Shown in pieces: positions 23,582-32,383 of a stretch of 64,000 nucleotides of DNA (position 1 is the first letter of the stretch; each line of letters begins with the position of its first letter). This DNA is from Clostridia bacterium (GTDB lineage: Bacteria; Bacillota; Clostridia; Oscillospirales; Acutalibacteraceae): positions 94,069-158,068 of the forward strand of contig CAAEIG010000104.1 of the NCBI GenBank assembly GCA_900755895.1, written 5' to 3'. The notes beneath the pieces are model-generated. The model made no database searches. It saw nothing but the letters and a program-made list of their open reading frames with translations, and was not told the DNA's origin. A program made the translations under genes and the position numbers.

Positions 23582-24961
23582 ATGCAAACTGAGGAAATCA
23601 AGCAAAATAAAATGGGTACCGCCCCCATGCTGCCCCTGATCTTCTCCATGTCTTTGCCAGCCATGTTCTCCATGCTGGTACAGGCGCTTTATAACATTGT
23701 GGACAGCTATTTCGTGTCCCAAGTCAGCGAGAAGGCTCTGGCCGCAGTCAGTTTGGCGTTCCCCCTGCAAAACTTGCTCATCGCCTTTGCAGTGGGTACC
23801 GCTGTGGGCGTCACCAGCCTGATCTCCCGCCGCTTGGGCGAGGGCCGTCAGGATGAGGCCAATTCCGCCGCCACTCATGGCGTTGTACTGGCAATCTGCA
23901 CCTGGGTGGTATTCGCCCTGTATGGAGCCTTTTTCTCCACCCCCTTCTTTGAGCTCTTCGAAACGGACCAGGAAATCATCCGGATGGGCAGCTCTTACAT
24001 CTCCATCTGCTGCGTGTTCTCCTTTGGCATTTTTGTGGAGGTCACCCTGGAGAAGACCCTCCAGGCCACCGGCAACATGATTTGGCCCATGATCTTCCAG
24101 CTCATCGGCGCCATCACCAACATCATCCTGGACCCCATCATGATCTTCGGTCTGCTGGGGCTGCCCGCTATGGGTGTGGCCGGCGCGGCCATCGCCACTG
24201 TCACCGGACAGATCACCGCCATGGTGGTGGCCTCCCTGGTGATCACCTTCCGGGATCATGACATCCACATCAGCTTCCGGAACTTCCGTCCCAACCCCAA
24301 GATCATCAAGGACATCTATATTGTGGGAGCACCCTCCATCGTCATGCAGTCCATCGGCACGGTGATGACCATGGCCCTCAATGGGATTCTCTCCTCCTTC
24401 TCCACTGCCGCTTACACGGTGTTTGGTCTGTACTTCAAGCTGCAGTCCTTTGTGTTTATGCCGGTGTTCGGCCTCAACCAGGGCCTGCTGCCCATTCTGG
24501 GCTACAACTACGGCGCCCGCAACAAGCGCCGCATGATGTCCGCCTTCCGCTCCGGATGCGCCATCGCCCTGACCATCATGGCTGTGGGTATGGTGGTGTT
24601 CCTGGCCGTTCCCCAGGTGCTGCTGGGCATCTTCAATGCCTCTGACGAGCTGTTGGAAATCGGCATCCCCGCCCTGCGGATCATCTGCACCTGCTTCCTG
24701 TTTGCCGCTTTGGGCATTGTGGCCTCCACCATGTTCCAAGCTGTGGGACGAGGTGTGTACAGCCTGGTGGTTTCCCTGATGCGTCAGCTGGTGGTGCTGG
24801 TGCCTGTGGCTTGGATCCTGGCCAAGGTCACTCAGCAGGTCTTCTTCGTGTGGTGGTCATTCCCCATTGCCGAATGTGTCTCCCTGGTGGTGAGCTTGGT
24901 GTTCTTCCTCCGGCTGTACAATCGGGAGATCAAACATCTGGATACCGTAAAACAGCGCTGA
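23582..24961 (+). CDS. MATE family efflux transporter
   Basis: 459 residues with twelve predicted helices in two MATE repeats. Typical segments are LPAMFSMLVQALYNIVDSYFV near the start, NIILDPIMIFGLLGLPAMGVAGAAIAT, and GLNQGLLPILGYNYGARNKRR at the second repeat. It should export drugs or metabolites in exchange for Na+ or H+. ATG at 23582 has ATAGGATG about 8 bases upstream; an ATG three codons earlier has a poorer site. It is transcribed alone. The substrate is unknown. Confidence 0.94.
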   Translation: MQTEEIKQNKMGTAPMLPLIFSMSLPAMFSMLVQALYNIVDSYFVSQVSEKALAAVSLAFPLQNLLIAFAVGTAVGVTSLISRRLGEGRQDEANSAATHGVVLAICTWVVFALYGAFFSTPFFELFETDQEIIRMGSSYISICCVFSFGIFVEVTLEKTLQATGNMIWPMIFQLIGAITNIILDPIMIFGLLGLPAMGVAGAAIATVTGQITAMVVASLVITFRDHDIHISFRNFRPNPKIIKDIYIVGAPSIVMQSIGTVMTMALNGILSSFSTAAYTVFGLYFKLQSFVFMPVFGLNQGLLPILGYNYGARNKRRMMSAFRSGCAIALTIMAVGMVVFLAVPQVLLGIFNASDELLEIGIPALRIICTCFLFAALGIVASTMFQAVGRGVYSLVVSLMRQLVVLVPVAWILAKVTQQVFFVWWSFPIAECVSLVVSLVFFLRLYNREIKHLDTVKQR

Positions 24962-24979
24962 GCGTTTTCTCCAGACTAT

Positions 24980-25017
24980 AAAAAAAGACTGCTGCAAGAT
25001 TGCAGCAGTCTTTTTTT
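24980..25017. terminator. Strong bidirectional terminator
   Basis: AAAAAAAGACTGCTGCAA and its near-perfect complement form an 18-bp stem with a 3-base loop. It is shared by the MATE gene and the convergent histidine kinase, whose stop codon lies inside the T-run. Confidence 0.92.
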
Positions 25018-26395
25018 ATTGTTTCTCAGAGGACTTCTGTGGTCCGGAGGTGGGGAGCTCTATTGTAAAGGTAGTACCCTTCCCCACTGTACTCTCCACG
25101 CGTGCCTCACCTCCATGGGCCTGGGCAATCCACTTCACCATGGAGAGCCCCAGACCGCTGCTGTCCCCGCTGCGGGAGGGATCCGCCTGGTAAAACCGGT
25201 CCCAGATCCGCTCCAGGTGCTCGGGAGCAATGCCCGCGCCATCATCAGCCACAGTGAGCAGCACCTTGTCCCCCTGGGTTTTCAGCCCCATGCGGATGTG
25301 CCCTCCGGAGCTGCCATAGGTCAGGGCGTTTTGCAGCAAATTTCCCCACAACCGCAGCAGCAGCGTTTGATCTGCGGTGACAAACACATCCGGTTGAATC
25401 TCCGCGGTGAGCTCCACCCCCTGCTGCTGAGCGATCTCTGAAAAGGTCTCAGCCTCCATCTCGCTGAGCTCCGACAGGTCCAGTTCCTCCAGCGTCAGCC
25501 GCTCCCGGCCCTGGTCCGCCCGGGACAGCAGCAACAGCTGGGACACCATTCCCACCATGGATTTCACCTTTCTGCTGACCACCTCCGCCTCCCGCCGGGC
25601 CTCGGGGGAGAGATCCTCCCGGGACAGCAGATCCTCACACTGCATCAGCGCCACGGTGAGGGGGGTGCGCAGCTCGTGGGCCACGTCACTGGTGAACTGC
25701 TTTTCCCGGCGGAAACTGCCCTCCAGCTCGTCCAACAGACTGTCAAAAGTCTGGCCCAGGGTGTAAATCTCGTCGGAGCCCTTCCCCAGCCGCACCCGCT
25801 TGGACAGATCCCGTTCCCGCTGGATATTGCTCACGGTTCGAGTGATCTGGGCCACGGGCCGCAGCGCCCGCCGGGAGATCAAGTAACCGCACAGGGCGGT
25901 CAGACCCACCATCATGGGCAACAGGATCAGCGCCAGGCGCAGGGTAAACCGGAAATCCCGCTCAGCGTCGGACAGGGAGACGATCCCTCGCAGCACCAAG
26001 TCCCCATAGCCTTCCACGGAAATCACCATATCCAGCACCCGGTACTCGGTGTCCTCGGATGCTACTGTACGCAGCTCCCCGTCGGAGAAGGGCAGGTCAT
26101 ACACAAAGCCATAGGGCAGCCGTCCATACAGCAAAGAGGAGCTCCCTGGCTGATAGGCGGAGAGGTACACCCCGTTTTCCAGCTCCAGGAACTCCGAGTC
26201 AAACTCCAACCGGCCCTGACGGTATTCCACATCCTCCATGGCCTGAGTGACCTGGGTCTCCAAGGCGTTCTCCACATTGGCCAAGATCTCCTGGGAGCTG
26301 ACGGAAAACAGCACTCCCAGCACCAGGCTCACCACCAGGGTCATCAATGCCGTATGCAGCAGCACCAGCCGTGTTTTCAAGGAGAGCCGCTTCAT
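25016..26395 (-). CDS. Sensor histidine kinase (HAMP, HisKA, HATPase)
   Basis: 459 residues. Two membrane helices (about 10-32 and 160-185) enclose an extracellular sensor domain of about 125 residues. HAMP, the HisKA H-box FTSDVAHELRTPLTVA and a HATPase domain follow (NLLQNALTYGS N-box, DDGAGIAPEHL G1, SGLGLSMVKWIAQAHGG G2). It autophosphorylates on His and passes phosphate to the response regulator whose gene overlaps it by 4 bases. ATG at 26395 follows GGAGGGAGG. With a PepSY-domain lipoprotein upstream, this operon type responds to envelope conditions. Confidence 0.94.
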   Translation of the reverse strand: MKRLSLKTRLVLLHTALMTLVVSLVLGVLFSVSSQEILANVENALETQVTQAMEDVEYRQGRLEFDSEFLELENGVYLSAYQPGSSSLLYGRLPYGFVYDLPFSDGELRTVASEDTEYRVLDMVISVEGYGDLVLRGIVSLSDAERDFRFTLRLALILLPMMVGLTALCGYLISRRALRPVAQITRTVSNIQRERDLSKRVRLGKGSDEIYTLGQTFDSLLDELEGSFRREKQFTSDVAHELRTPLTVALMQCEDLLSREDLSPEARREAEVVSRKVKSMVGMVSQLLLLSRADQGRERLTLEELDLSELSEMEAETFSEIAQQQGVELTAEIQPDVFVTADQTLLLRLWGNLLQNALTYGSSGGHIRMGLKTQGDKVLLTVADDGAGIAPEHLERIWDRFYQADPSRSGDSSGLGLSMVKWIAQAHGGEARVESTVGKGTTFTIELPTSGPQKSSEKQ

Positions 26396-27069
26396 GCGCC
26401 TCCCTCCTTGAGCACATAGCCGTGGCCCCGCACCGTGTGGATGTACTTGATGTCATAGCCCTCGTCCAACTTCTTGCGCAGATAGCGGATGTACACGTCA
26501 ATGACATTGGAACCGCCGGAAAAATCATAGTCCCACACGTGTTGCTCCAGCTTATCTCGGCTCAACACGATTCCGGCATTTTGCATCATATACCGCAGCA
26601 GGGAAAACTCCTTGGAGGACAGGGTGATTTCCTTCCCACCCCGGAACACCTGGCGGGTGTCCAGATGAAGCTCCAGCTCCCCAACCTTCAGCACGCTGGT
26701 CTTCTCCCCCTGGGGTTTGCGCAGCAGCACCCGAAGCCGGGCCAGCAGCTCCTCAAAGGCAAAGGGCTTGATGAGGTAGTCGTCAGCACCTGCATCCAGG
26801 CCAGCCACCCGGTCCTCGATGCTGTCCCGGGCGGTGAGCAGCAGCACGGGCACCTGGTTTCCCTCCCGACGCAGGCGGGAGAGCACCCCCAGGCCGTTGA
26901 GCTTGGGCATCATGATGTCCAACACCAGGGCATCGTACTCCGCACCCAGGAGGTAGTCGAAGACCTCCTCCCCGTCAAAGCAGCTATCCACACTGTAACC
27001 GGCTTCCTTCAACCGCTTTTTCAGCAGCTGGTTTAAGTCCCGCTCGTCCTCAGCCACCAGAATCCGCAT
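26392..27069 (-). CDS. Response regulator, OmpR/PhoB family
   Basis: 225 residues. The receiver domain carries E8-D9 acid residues, phospho-acceptor Asp in LVLDIMMPKL (about D51), Thr in LLTAR and Lys in YLIKPF. A C-terminal winged helix (about 125-222; LSSKEFSLLRYM, VDVYIRYLRKKLD, HTVRGHGYVL) binds DNA. It overlaps the histidine kinase gene and follows the PepSY gene by 29 bases, so all three share one mRNA. The likely autoregulatory site is upstream of the PepSY gene near 27974-28025. Confidence 0.95.
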   Translation of the reverse strand: MRILVAEDERDLNQLLKKRLKEAGYSVDSCFDGEEVFDYLLGAEYDALVLDIMMPKLNGLGVLSRLRREGNQVPVLLLTARDSIEDRVAGLDAGADDYLIKPFAFEELLARLRVLLRKPQGEKTSVLKVGELELHLDTRQVFRGGKEITLSSKEFSLLRYMMQNAGIVLSRDKLEQHVWDYDFSGGSNVIDVYIRYLRKKLDEGYDIKYIHTVRGHGYVLKEGGA

Positions 27070-27098
27070 AGCCCGCCTCTCTTTCTCCCTGCAGGGGA

Positions 27099-27956
27099 TC
27101 AGTCGTTATAATCCACGCTCCACTCGATGAAGGCCCCCGTAGAAGCATCAATCTCAAACTCGTACTCGGCTTGATTGTAGTACACTTCGCCCTCGTAAGT
27201 CCTTCGTCCGTCGTCGTAATCTTCCTCAATGCGCACCTGCTCCGCCGTCGCTCCGGGGACCCGCTCCAGCACCAGCTGCACCGCCTGCTCCATGGTGATC
27301 TCCCCAGAGGTCTGGCTGGCAGTTTCATTCTGCCCTGTGGTGGGAGTCCACCCCTCCACATCCGCGTCATAGGAGAGAATCTCACCGGTATCCTGGGCAA
27401 TTTCATAGTCGTACTCCGTGGCGCCCACGGCAAACTCCACATCGTATACAGACCGGCCGTTTTCCACGTCTGCTTTAACCTTGTAGATGGTGGCCTCCTC
27501 CAGGGTGACCCCGGCGTGGTTCAGAGCAATGGTCTGAGCCTCCTCCTGGGTGATTCCCTGAGTCTGGGACTGGGAGCTCTCCTGCTGGGATGCCTGGCTG
27601 GAAGTCCCTTGGCTCTCCTGAGACTGGGAAGTTTCCGCCTGGGGCTCCTCCTGAGAGGTTTGACCGGTGGGCTGGTAGGAGTAATTGATGATCTCCCCGC
27701 TGTTGCTGGTCACATCATACTGATACTCCCGGTCATCCGTGGTAAACTGGATGTCAAAAACCTGGCGGCCACCCTCCTGCTCCAACTTTACCGACAGGGA
27801 GAGCAGCTCCTCTTGGGTCACGCCGGCGTGCTCCAAGGCGATCTCAGTGGCCTGGGTCTGAGTGACAGCGCCTGCGGAGCAGCCCGCCAAAATCAGTGCC
27901 AGGCCCAGCGCGGCCAATCCTTTTCCCAGCCTGGCTGGGGACAGTTTCCGTTTCAT
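27099..27956 (-). CDS. PepSY domain-containing lipoprotein
   Basis: 285 residues. MKRK start, lipobox-like LILAGC, then three PepSY-like repeats (about 35-95, 140-200, 225-285). Each has the A-x-x-IAL-x-HAG-V start and a (Y/F)-D-(I/V)-x-F strand. They are joined by Ser/Gln/Glu-rich linkers. PepSY domains bind and inhibit proteases or sense the envelope from outside the membrane. ATG at 27956 follows AAAAGGAGG; the open frame extends 31 codons upstream through the promoter region. It is the first gene of a lipoprotein, regulator and kinase operon. Confidence 0.92.
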   Translation of the reverse strand: MKRKLSPARLGKGLAALGLALILAGCSAGAVTQTQATEIALEHAGVTQEELLSLSVKLEQEGGRQVFDIQFTTDDREYQYDVTSNSGEIINYSYQPTGQTSQEEPQAETSQSQESQGTSSQASQQESSQSQTQGITQEEAQTIALNHAGVTLEEATIYKVKADVENGRSVYDVEFAVGATEYDYEIAQDTGEILSYDADVEGWTPTTGQNETASQTSGEITMEQAVQLVLERVPGATAEQVRIEEDYDDGRRTYEGEVYYNQAEYEFEIDASTGAFIEWSVDYND

Positions 27957-27973
27957 GCTGTACGCCTCCTTTT

Positions 27974-28000
27974 CTTCTGGTACTGCCAGTATACCAGAAG
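27974..28000 (-). promoter_or_regulatory. Inverted repeat over the -10 region of the PepSY operon
   Basis: CTTCTGGTA (27974-27982) and TACCAGAAG (27992-28000) form a perfect 9-bp inverted repeat with a 9-base centre. On the minus strand TATACT (27993-27988) inside it is a good -10. Upstream, direct-repeat-like CTTTAATCTTT and CTCTCATCTTC could be sites for the PhoB-type regulator. Confidence 0.5.
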
Positions 28001-28102
28001 AAGATGAGAGAAAGATTAAAGAACAGTTGTTTTTACAGGCGATGAGCACACCTCCCCGGCTTCCGCATAGAATGAAGGGAACACTTGTAAGGAGGCGGTC
28101 TC

Positions 28103-28678
28103 TTGCCCATTCGCATCTTCATCGATCAGGGGCACAATCCCCAAGGGGTCAACGCCGGAGCCGAGGGCTTCGGCTTGCGGGAGCAGGACGTCAACTATGC
28201 CGTGGGCATGGAACTGGCCCGGCTTCTCAACAACGACCCCCGTTTCACTGCCAGAGTCTCCCGATCCACACCCACTGAGACTCTGGGCACCAGCAATTCC
28301 ACCAGCCTGCAACGCCGGGTTCAGATGGCAAACTCCTGGCCTGCGGACTACTTCATCAGCATCCACTGCAACGCCAACACCAACCCCGCCATCAACGGCA
28401 CCGAGGTCTATGTCTACCAGCAGAATACCCAGGCCTACTGGCTGGCCCAACACGTCCTCCGAGGTGTGGTGGACGCCGTGGGCACCCGGGACAACGGCGT
28501 CCGGCTGAACCCCAGCCTGTACGTCCTGCGGCGGACCAGCATGCCAGCCATCCTGGTGGAACTGGCCTATCTCACCAACGGTATGGACGCCTTAAAGCTC
28601 CGGGACGAGCAACCGGCCTTTGCCCGAGGGATCTACAACGGGCTGCTGGGCTATTTCGGCTTTGCCCCAGAGAGCTGA
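28103..28678 (+). CDS. N-acetylmuramoyl-L-alanine amidase (Amidase_3)
   Basis: 191 residues, a single catalytic domain. Zinc ligands H11 (IDQGHNPQ), E27 and H88 (SIHCNAN) and the catalytic Glu E153 (VELAYLTN) are intact. It cleaves the bond between MurNAc and the stem peptide. The start is TTG at 28103, 7 bases after AAGGAGG. No signal peptide, anchor or wall-binding domain is visible, unlike CwlD or AmiC, so how it reaches the wall is unclear; a spore or lysis role or a non-classical exit are options. Confidence 0.9.
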   Translation: MPIRIFIDQGHNPQGVNAGAEGFGLREQDVNYAVGMELARLLNNDPRFTARVSRSTPTETLGTSNSTSLQRRVQMANSWPADYFISIHCNANTNPAINGTEVYVYQQNTQAYWLAQHVLRGVVDAVGTRDNGVRLNPSLYVLRRTSMPAILVELAYLTNGMDALKLRDEQPAFARGIYNGLLGYFGFAPES

Positions 28679-28685
28679 CCCTATC

Positions 28686-29309
28686 TCAGGAGGGATAGGT
28701 CAGCACCGCCACGCTGTGGTGCATATTCTTATGGATCTCAATGGTATCGGTGTCGTAGCGCATCCAGTGGCTGTCCAGGTTTAAGTAATCCTCCACAGGG
28801 CCCAGGACGTCAAACCCAAAGCTGTCAGAGCGGTAGTGCATGGGGATCACCACTTTGGCCTCCACAGCGTCGGCAATGGCCTTGGCCTCCTGGGGACCCA
28901 CGGTGTAAAAACCTCCCACGGGCAGCATCACAGCGTCCACACCCTTGAGCTGCTCCAGAACCTCTGGGGCGGGCATCTCGCCCACATCACCCATGTGGGC
29001 CACCCGCAGACCCTCTGATTCCAGCAGGTGGATGATATTGGGGCCACGCTTCTGGCCCTGGCAATCATCGTGGAAGGAGGCCAAAGGTGTGATGGTGAAG
29101 GGATTCTCCGGTCCATCCTCCCGCAGCATGGCTCCGGCACGATAATTGTGGTCGTGATGCTCATGGCTGCACAGAACCTGGTCAGCCACTTCCTGGATAT
29201 CCCGGCAGCCGGGAACACTGCCCGGCTCAAAGGGATCCAGCAGAATCCGATACCCTTCACACTCCACTAAGAAGCAGGAATGTCCCAACCATTTCAGTTC
29301 AATCGCCAT
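28686..29309 (-). CDS. MBL-fold metallo-hydrolase
   Basis: 207 residues of metallo-beta-lactamase fold, close to the UlaG-like/L-ascorbate lactonase group. Metal ligands are in CSHEHHDHN (HxHxDH-like), GDVGE and the C-terminal IPMHY. It would hydrolyse a phosphoester, lactone or related bond in the cytoplasm; the substrate is unknown. ATG at 29309 follows AAAAGGAG; the open frame reaches 35 codons further up without a site. It is convergent with the amidase, 7 bases apart. Confidence 0.9.
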   Translation of the reverse strand: MAIELKWLGHSCFLVECEGYRILLDPFEPGSVPGCRDIQEVADQVLCSHEHHDHNYRAGAMLREDGPENPFTITPLASFHDDCQGQKRGPNIIHLLESEGLRVAHMGDVGEMPAPEVLEQLKGVDAVMLPVGGFYTVGPQEAKAIADAVEAKVVIPMHYRSDSFGFDVLGPVEDYLNLDSHWMRYDTDTIEIHKNMHHSVAVLTYPS

Positions 29310-29418
29310 ACTAACAACTCCTTTTCCAGGCGGATTCTCTAGAAACCGTCCTTTTATGACTGCTAGTATACCACAAAATCCCCATTTTTGCCACTGGCTT
29401 TTCCCCAGCTCCAAAAGG

Positions 29419-29449
29419 AAAAAGCCCCGGCGCTAGGCCGGGACCTTTT
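29419..29449 (-). terminator. Terminator of the small 75-residue gene
   Basis: On the minus strand a stem of about 11 bp (AAGGTCCCGGC with GCCGGGGCTT, one wobble) is followed by TTTTTCC. It lies just after the stop at 29451. Confidence 0.75.
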
Positions 29450-29450
29450 C

Positions 29451-29678
29451 TCACTGGCGGAGCTGAGGCCGTTTGCCATCCCCAGGACAGACTTTAGCCT
29501 GAGGAGCCGCTCCCGGTTCCTTCCGGGGGATCGCCATGGGTGACAGCTGCTGATAAGATTCCAGCTCCTGGGAGTTTTCCGGAGGGGTGAACATCAGCCC
29601 GGTACACTCGTTGGCAGAGGCTACGGGGGATGTCTCCTCCTGGACGTCGTGCTCGTGGTAATTGAAACGCTCTTTCAT
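29451..29678 (-). CDS. Conserved small hypothetical protein
   Basis: 75 residues from ATG 29678, which follows AAAGGATG by about 8 bases. The middle reads ASANECTGLMFTPPENSQELESY, and the C-terminus is basic and Pro-rich. No signal or membrane segment. I recall the NE-x-TGL-x-x-TPP pattern from short Oscillospiraceae proteins of unknown role, but could not check. A terminator follows at once, so it is a single-gene unit. Confidence 0.6.
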   Translation of the reverse strand: MKERFNYHEHDVQEETSPVASANECTGLMFTPPENSQELESYQQLSPMAIPRKEPGAAPQAKVCPGDGKRPQLRQ

Positions 29679-29790
29679 GGCACTCATCCTTTCCGCCCTT
29701 AGTGTGCCGCTCTTTTCCCCTTCTATACACCTTGAACACAACATACGCCACTGGCCATGATCTCGGAATGGACAGTTGCGCCAGCCACAA

Positions 29791-29824
29791 AAAAGAGCCG
29801 CAAGGAATTCCTTGCGGCTCTTTG
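29791..29824. terminator. Perfect bidirectional terminator
   Basis: AAAGAGCCGCAAGG and its exact complement around AATT, with T-runs on the minus strand. It ends the secD-secF operon. Confidence 0.9.
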
Positions 29825-29834
29825 ATTGATTACA

Positions 29835-30788
29835 TTACTTCGCCTTAGCGCTGTCCAGCTTTTCACGCTTATGCAGCTGCCACATGCAGAACAGGTTGGG
29901 AGCAATGCACTGGCTGCTGAAGCAACCGGCTGCCACGCCAGCCATCATGGGCAGGGCAAAGGACACCACAGTGTCAATGTTGAAGATCACTGCCACAACC
30001 AGCACAACCAGCAGTGCCAGGAAGGTGGTCACAGAGGTGAGCAGGGTACGGCCCAGGGTCTGGTTCAGGCTCAGGTTCATCAGGTCGGAATAGCTGGCCT
30101 TGGGTCCCAGAATCCGGCGATTCTCACGAACACGGTCGTAGATAACGATGGTGCTGTTCAGGGAGTAACCCAGAATGGTCAGGATCACGGCGATGAACAC
30201 ATCGTTGATGGACATGCCGCAGATCACAAACAGGAAGAAGGCGATCAGCACGTCGTGGATCAACGCCACAATGGCGGTGACACCGGCAGAGAAACCGCCG
30301 ATCTTACGGAACCGCAGGGTGATGTACACCAGCAGGAAAATCACGGTGATTGCCATGCACACCAGGCACTTCTGGAAGAACCGGGCGCCCATGGTGGCCT
30401 CCACGGAGTTGGATTCCAACAGGTTGAAGGTCAGCTCGTCATAAGCATTGGTCAGCACATCGGCCACTTCGGTCTGCTCGTCGGGAGTGATGCTCTGGTT
30501 GCCGGAGAAGGAAACCGTCACCTGATGAGCGCCGGTGCTAATGTCCTGGTTGATGGACACGGAGCACTCCTTGCCCAACTGCTCCTGAATGGTCTTCTGG
30601 ACCTCTTCAGAAGAGATTTCGCCGCCCTCCACGGAATACTTGACCATGGCGCCGCCAGCAAACTGGATATCCAGCTTGGGTCCGATCACGATGCTGCAAA
30701 TAATGCCAATAACAATCAGCGCGATGGAGATACCAAAGTAGATCTTCCTGTTCTTATAAAAGTCAAAGCGGTACATTTTCTCATTCAT
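29835..30788 (-). CDS. secF: Protein translocase subunit SecF
   Basis: 317 residues. Six helices with an extracytoplasmic P1-like domain after helix 1 (about 40-130). SecF motifs are FAGGAMVKYSVEGG near the start and ILGYSLNSTIVIYDRVREN (about 190-210). With SecD it uses the proton gradient to pull exported proteins through SecYEG. ATG at 30788 lies inside the secD 3' end (8-base overlap), giving translational coupling. Separate secD and secF genes are the pattern here, rather than the fused SecDF of Bacillus. Confidence 0.96.
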   Translation of the reverse strand: MNEKMYRFDFYKNRKIYFGISIALIVIGIICSIVIGPKLDIQFAGGAMVKYSVEGGEISSEEVQKTIQEQLGKECSVSINQDISTGAHQVTVSFSGNQSITPDEQTEVADVLTNAYDELTFNLLESNSVEATMGARFFQKCLVCMAITVIFLLVYITLRFRKIGGFSAGVTAIVALIHDVLIAFFLFVICGMSINDVFIAVILTILGYSLNSTIVIYDRVRENRRILGPKASYSDLMNLSLNQTLGRTLLTSVTTFLALLVVLVVAVIFNIDTVVSFALPMMAGVAAGCFSSQCIAPNLFCMWQLHKREKLDSAKAK

Positions 30789-32196
30789 CGCCCCGAGCAC
30801 CTCCAAACAGCCATTTTTTGTGCAGGCACTTGAAGCCAGCCAGAGAAGTGGTCATCAGCCGGGTTGCCAACACACCCATGACAAAGTTGGCAATGATGCC
30901 CACCAACAGGGTAAAGCCAAAGGAGAAGATGGAACCCGTGGTGGACTCGCCGAAGATCATGGACAGGATGTTGCTGGGCCCAAACACGCCCATCAGCATA
31001 ATGGCCACAATTGCCGTGGTGATGTTGCCGTCGAAGATTGCCCAGAAGCTGCTCTGGAAGCCCTTCTGCAGAGCGCCGTCCAGAGTCTTGCCGTTCTTCA
31101 GCTCTTCACGAATACGGCTGGCGGTGATCACGTTGGCGTCCACGCCCATACCAATGGACAGGATCAGACCGGCGATACCGGGCAGCGTCATGGTGAAGGA
31201 GTTGAGGAAGGGGAAGAAGCCGGAGATGGCCGCAAAGCACAGGCCCATCTGACCGGCCAGGGTGATGGCAGCCACCACGCCGGGCAGCCGGAACACCACG
31301 ATCATCAGCACTGCGATGATCACAAAGGCGATGATGCCGGCCATCATCATGGCGTCAAGAGCCTGGGTTCCCAGGGTGGGCGCCATGGAGTTGAAGTCGG
31401 AAACCTCCAGGGCAAAGGGCAGAGCGCCTGCCTGGATCTTGGAAGCCAGCTGCGTGGCCTCCTCACTGGTGAAGTCACCGGTGATGGAGCACTCACCGTT
31501 GGTGATGGCTTCGTTGACAGTGGGATAGGAGATCATCACGTCGTCCATCCAGATGGAGATGGTCTGGCCAACCAGCTCAGTAGTGGCCTGGGCGAACTTC
31601 TCCTTGCCCTCGTCGGAAAGCTTCAGAGAGACAATGTACTGATACTCACCGGTCTCCTGATTCTGGGTCATGGCAGGCTCGGCGGAAACCACGTCGCTGC
31701 CCTCCAGAATGATGTTCTCAGCAGTGGTGCCGGTGGGAGTCTTGTAAACAAGGCTGCCGTCATCGGCATACTCGCTGGTCTCGTACTCCATGCCCTCCCG
31801 GAAGGTCAGCTGAGCCGTGGCGGCCAGCTCGTCAATGGCGGCTTCGGGATCGAAGTCCTCCTCATCGCTCTTCCAGGGGAAGCGCACGATGATCCGGTTA
31901 TTGGTGGGATCGGTGTACAGCTCGTAGTCGGTGATATTGTTGGACACCATTCGGGTCTCAATGATCTCTTTGGCGGCGTTCAACTGATCGGCAGTGGCCT
32001 CCACGCCGTCCTCAGGGCTGAAGGTGGCCTCTACGCCACCCCGAATATCAATGCCCCAACGGATGTCCCCCGCGCCTTTTATGTAGGTCAGCTTAAAGTC
32101 CCCGTTCTGCCCGTACACACCAAACAAGGATGTGTACACCAGGGCGAGGATGAGAAGCGCCACAACAAAAAACACTGGTTTTTTAACTCGCTTCAT
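30781..32196 (-). CDS. secD: Protein translocase subunit SecD
   Basis: 471 residues. N-terminal helix, DIRWGIDIRGGVEATF (the conserved D-x-x-GG motif), a large extracytoplasmic P1 domain (about 60-280), then helices with LPGIAGLILSIGMGVDANVI and RIREEL. ATG at 32196 follows GAGGAAAG; the frame is open 40 codons further. It works with SecF downstream and SecA. The 187 bases upstream of it, up to the IspH-S1 stop, hold no gene I can support. Confidence 0.96.
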   Translation of the reverse strand: MKRVKKPVFFVVALLILALVYTSLFGVYGQNGDFKLTYIKGAGDIRWGIDIRGGVEATFSPEDGVEATADQLNAAKEIIETRMVSNNITDYELYTDPTNNRIIVRFPWKSDEEDFDPEAAIDELAATAQLTFREGMEYETSEYADDGSLVYKTPTGTTAENIILEGSDVVSAEPAMTQNQETGEYQYIVSLKLSDEGKEKFAQATTELVGQTISIWMDDVMISYPTVNEAITNGECSITGDFTSEEATQLASKIQAGALPFALEVSDFNSMAPTLGTQALDAMMMAGIIAFVIIAVLMIVVFRLPGVVAAITLAGQMGLCFAAISGFFPFLNSFTMTLPGIAGLILSIGMGVDANVITASRIREELKNGKTLDGALQKGFQSSFWAIFDGNITTAIVAIMLMGVFGPSNILSMIFGESTTGSIFSFGFTLLVGIIANFVMGVLATRLMTTSLAGFKCLHKKWLFGGARGDE

Positions 32197-32383
32197 GGGT
32201 TTCTTTCCTCCAGTCGGAAAGGCCGGACCCGGCCCTTCCCTGATTTTTCTGCTGCTATGCCTGTGGATGCCCACACGCAAAGCAGGGCAGCATCTGGGCG
32301 GTGCTCCCTTGGACACGCCGCCCGGGCGGTCCTTTGGGATCCCGTCCCCCTTTGCTACCCCGCTTCCTTACCTCAATAGTGAA

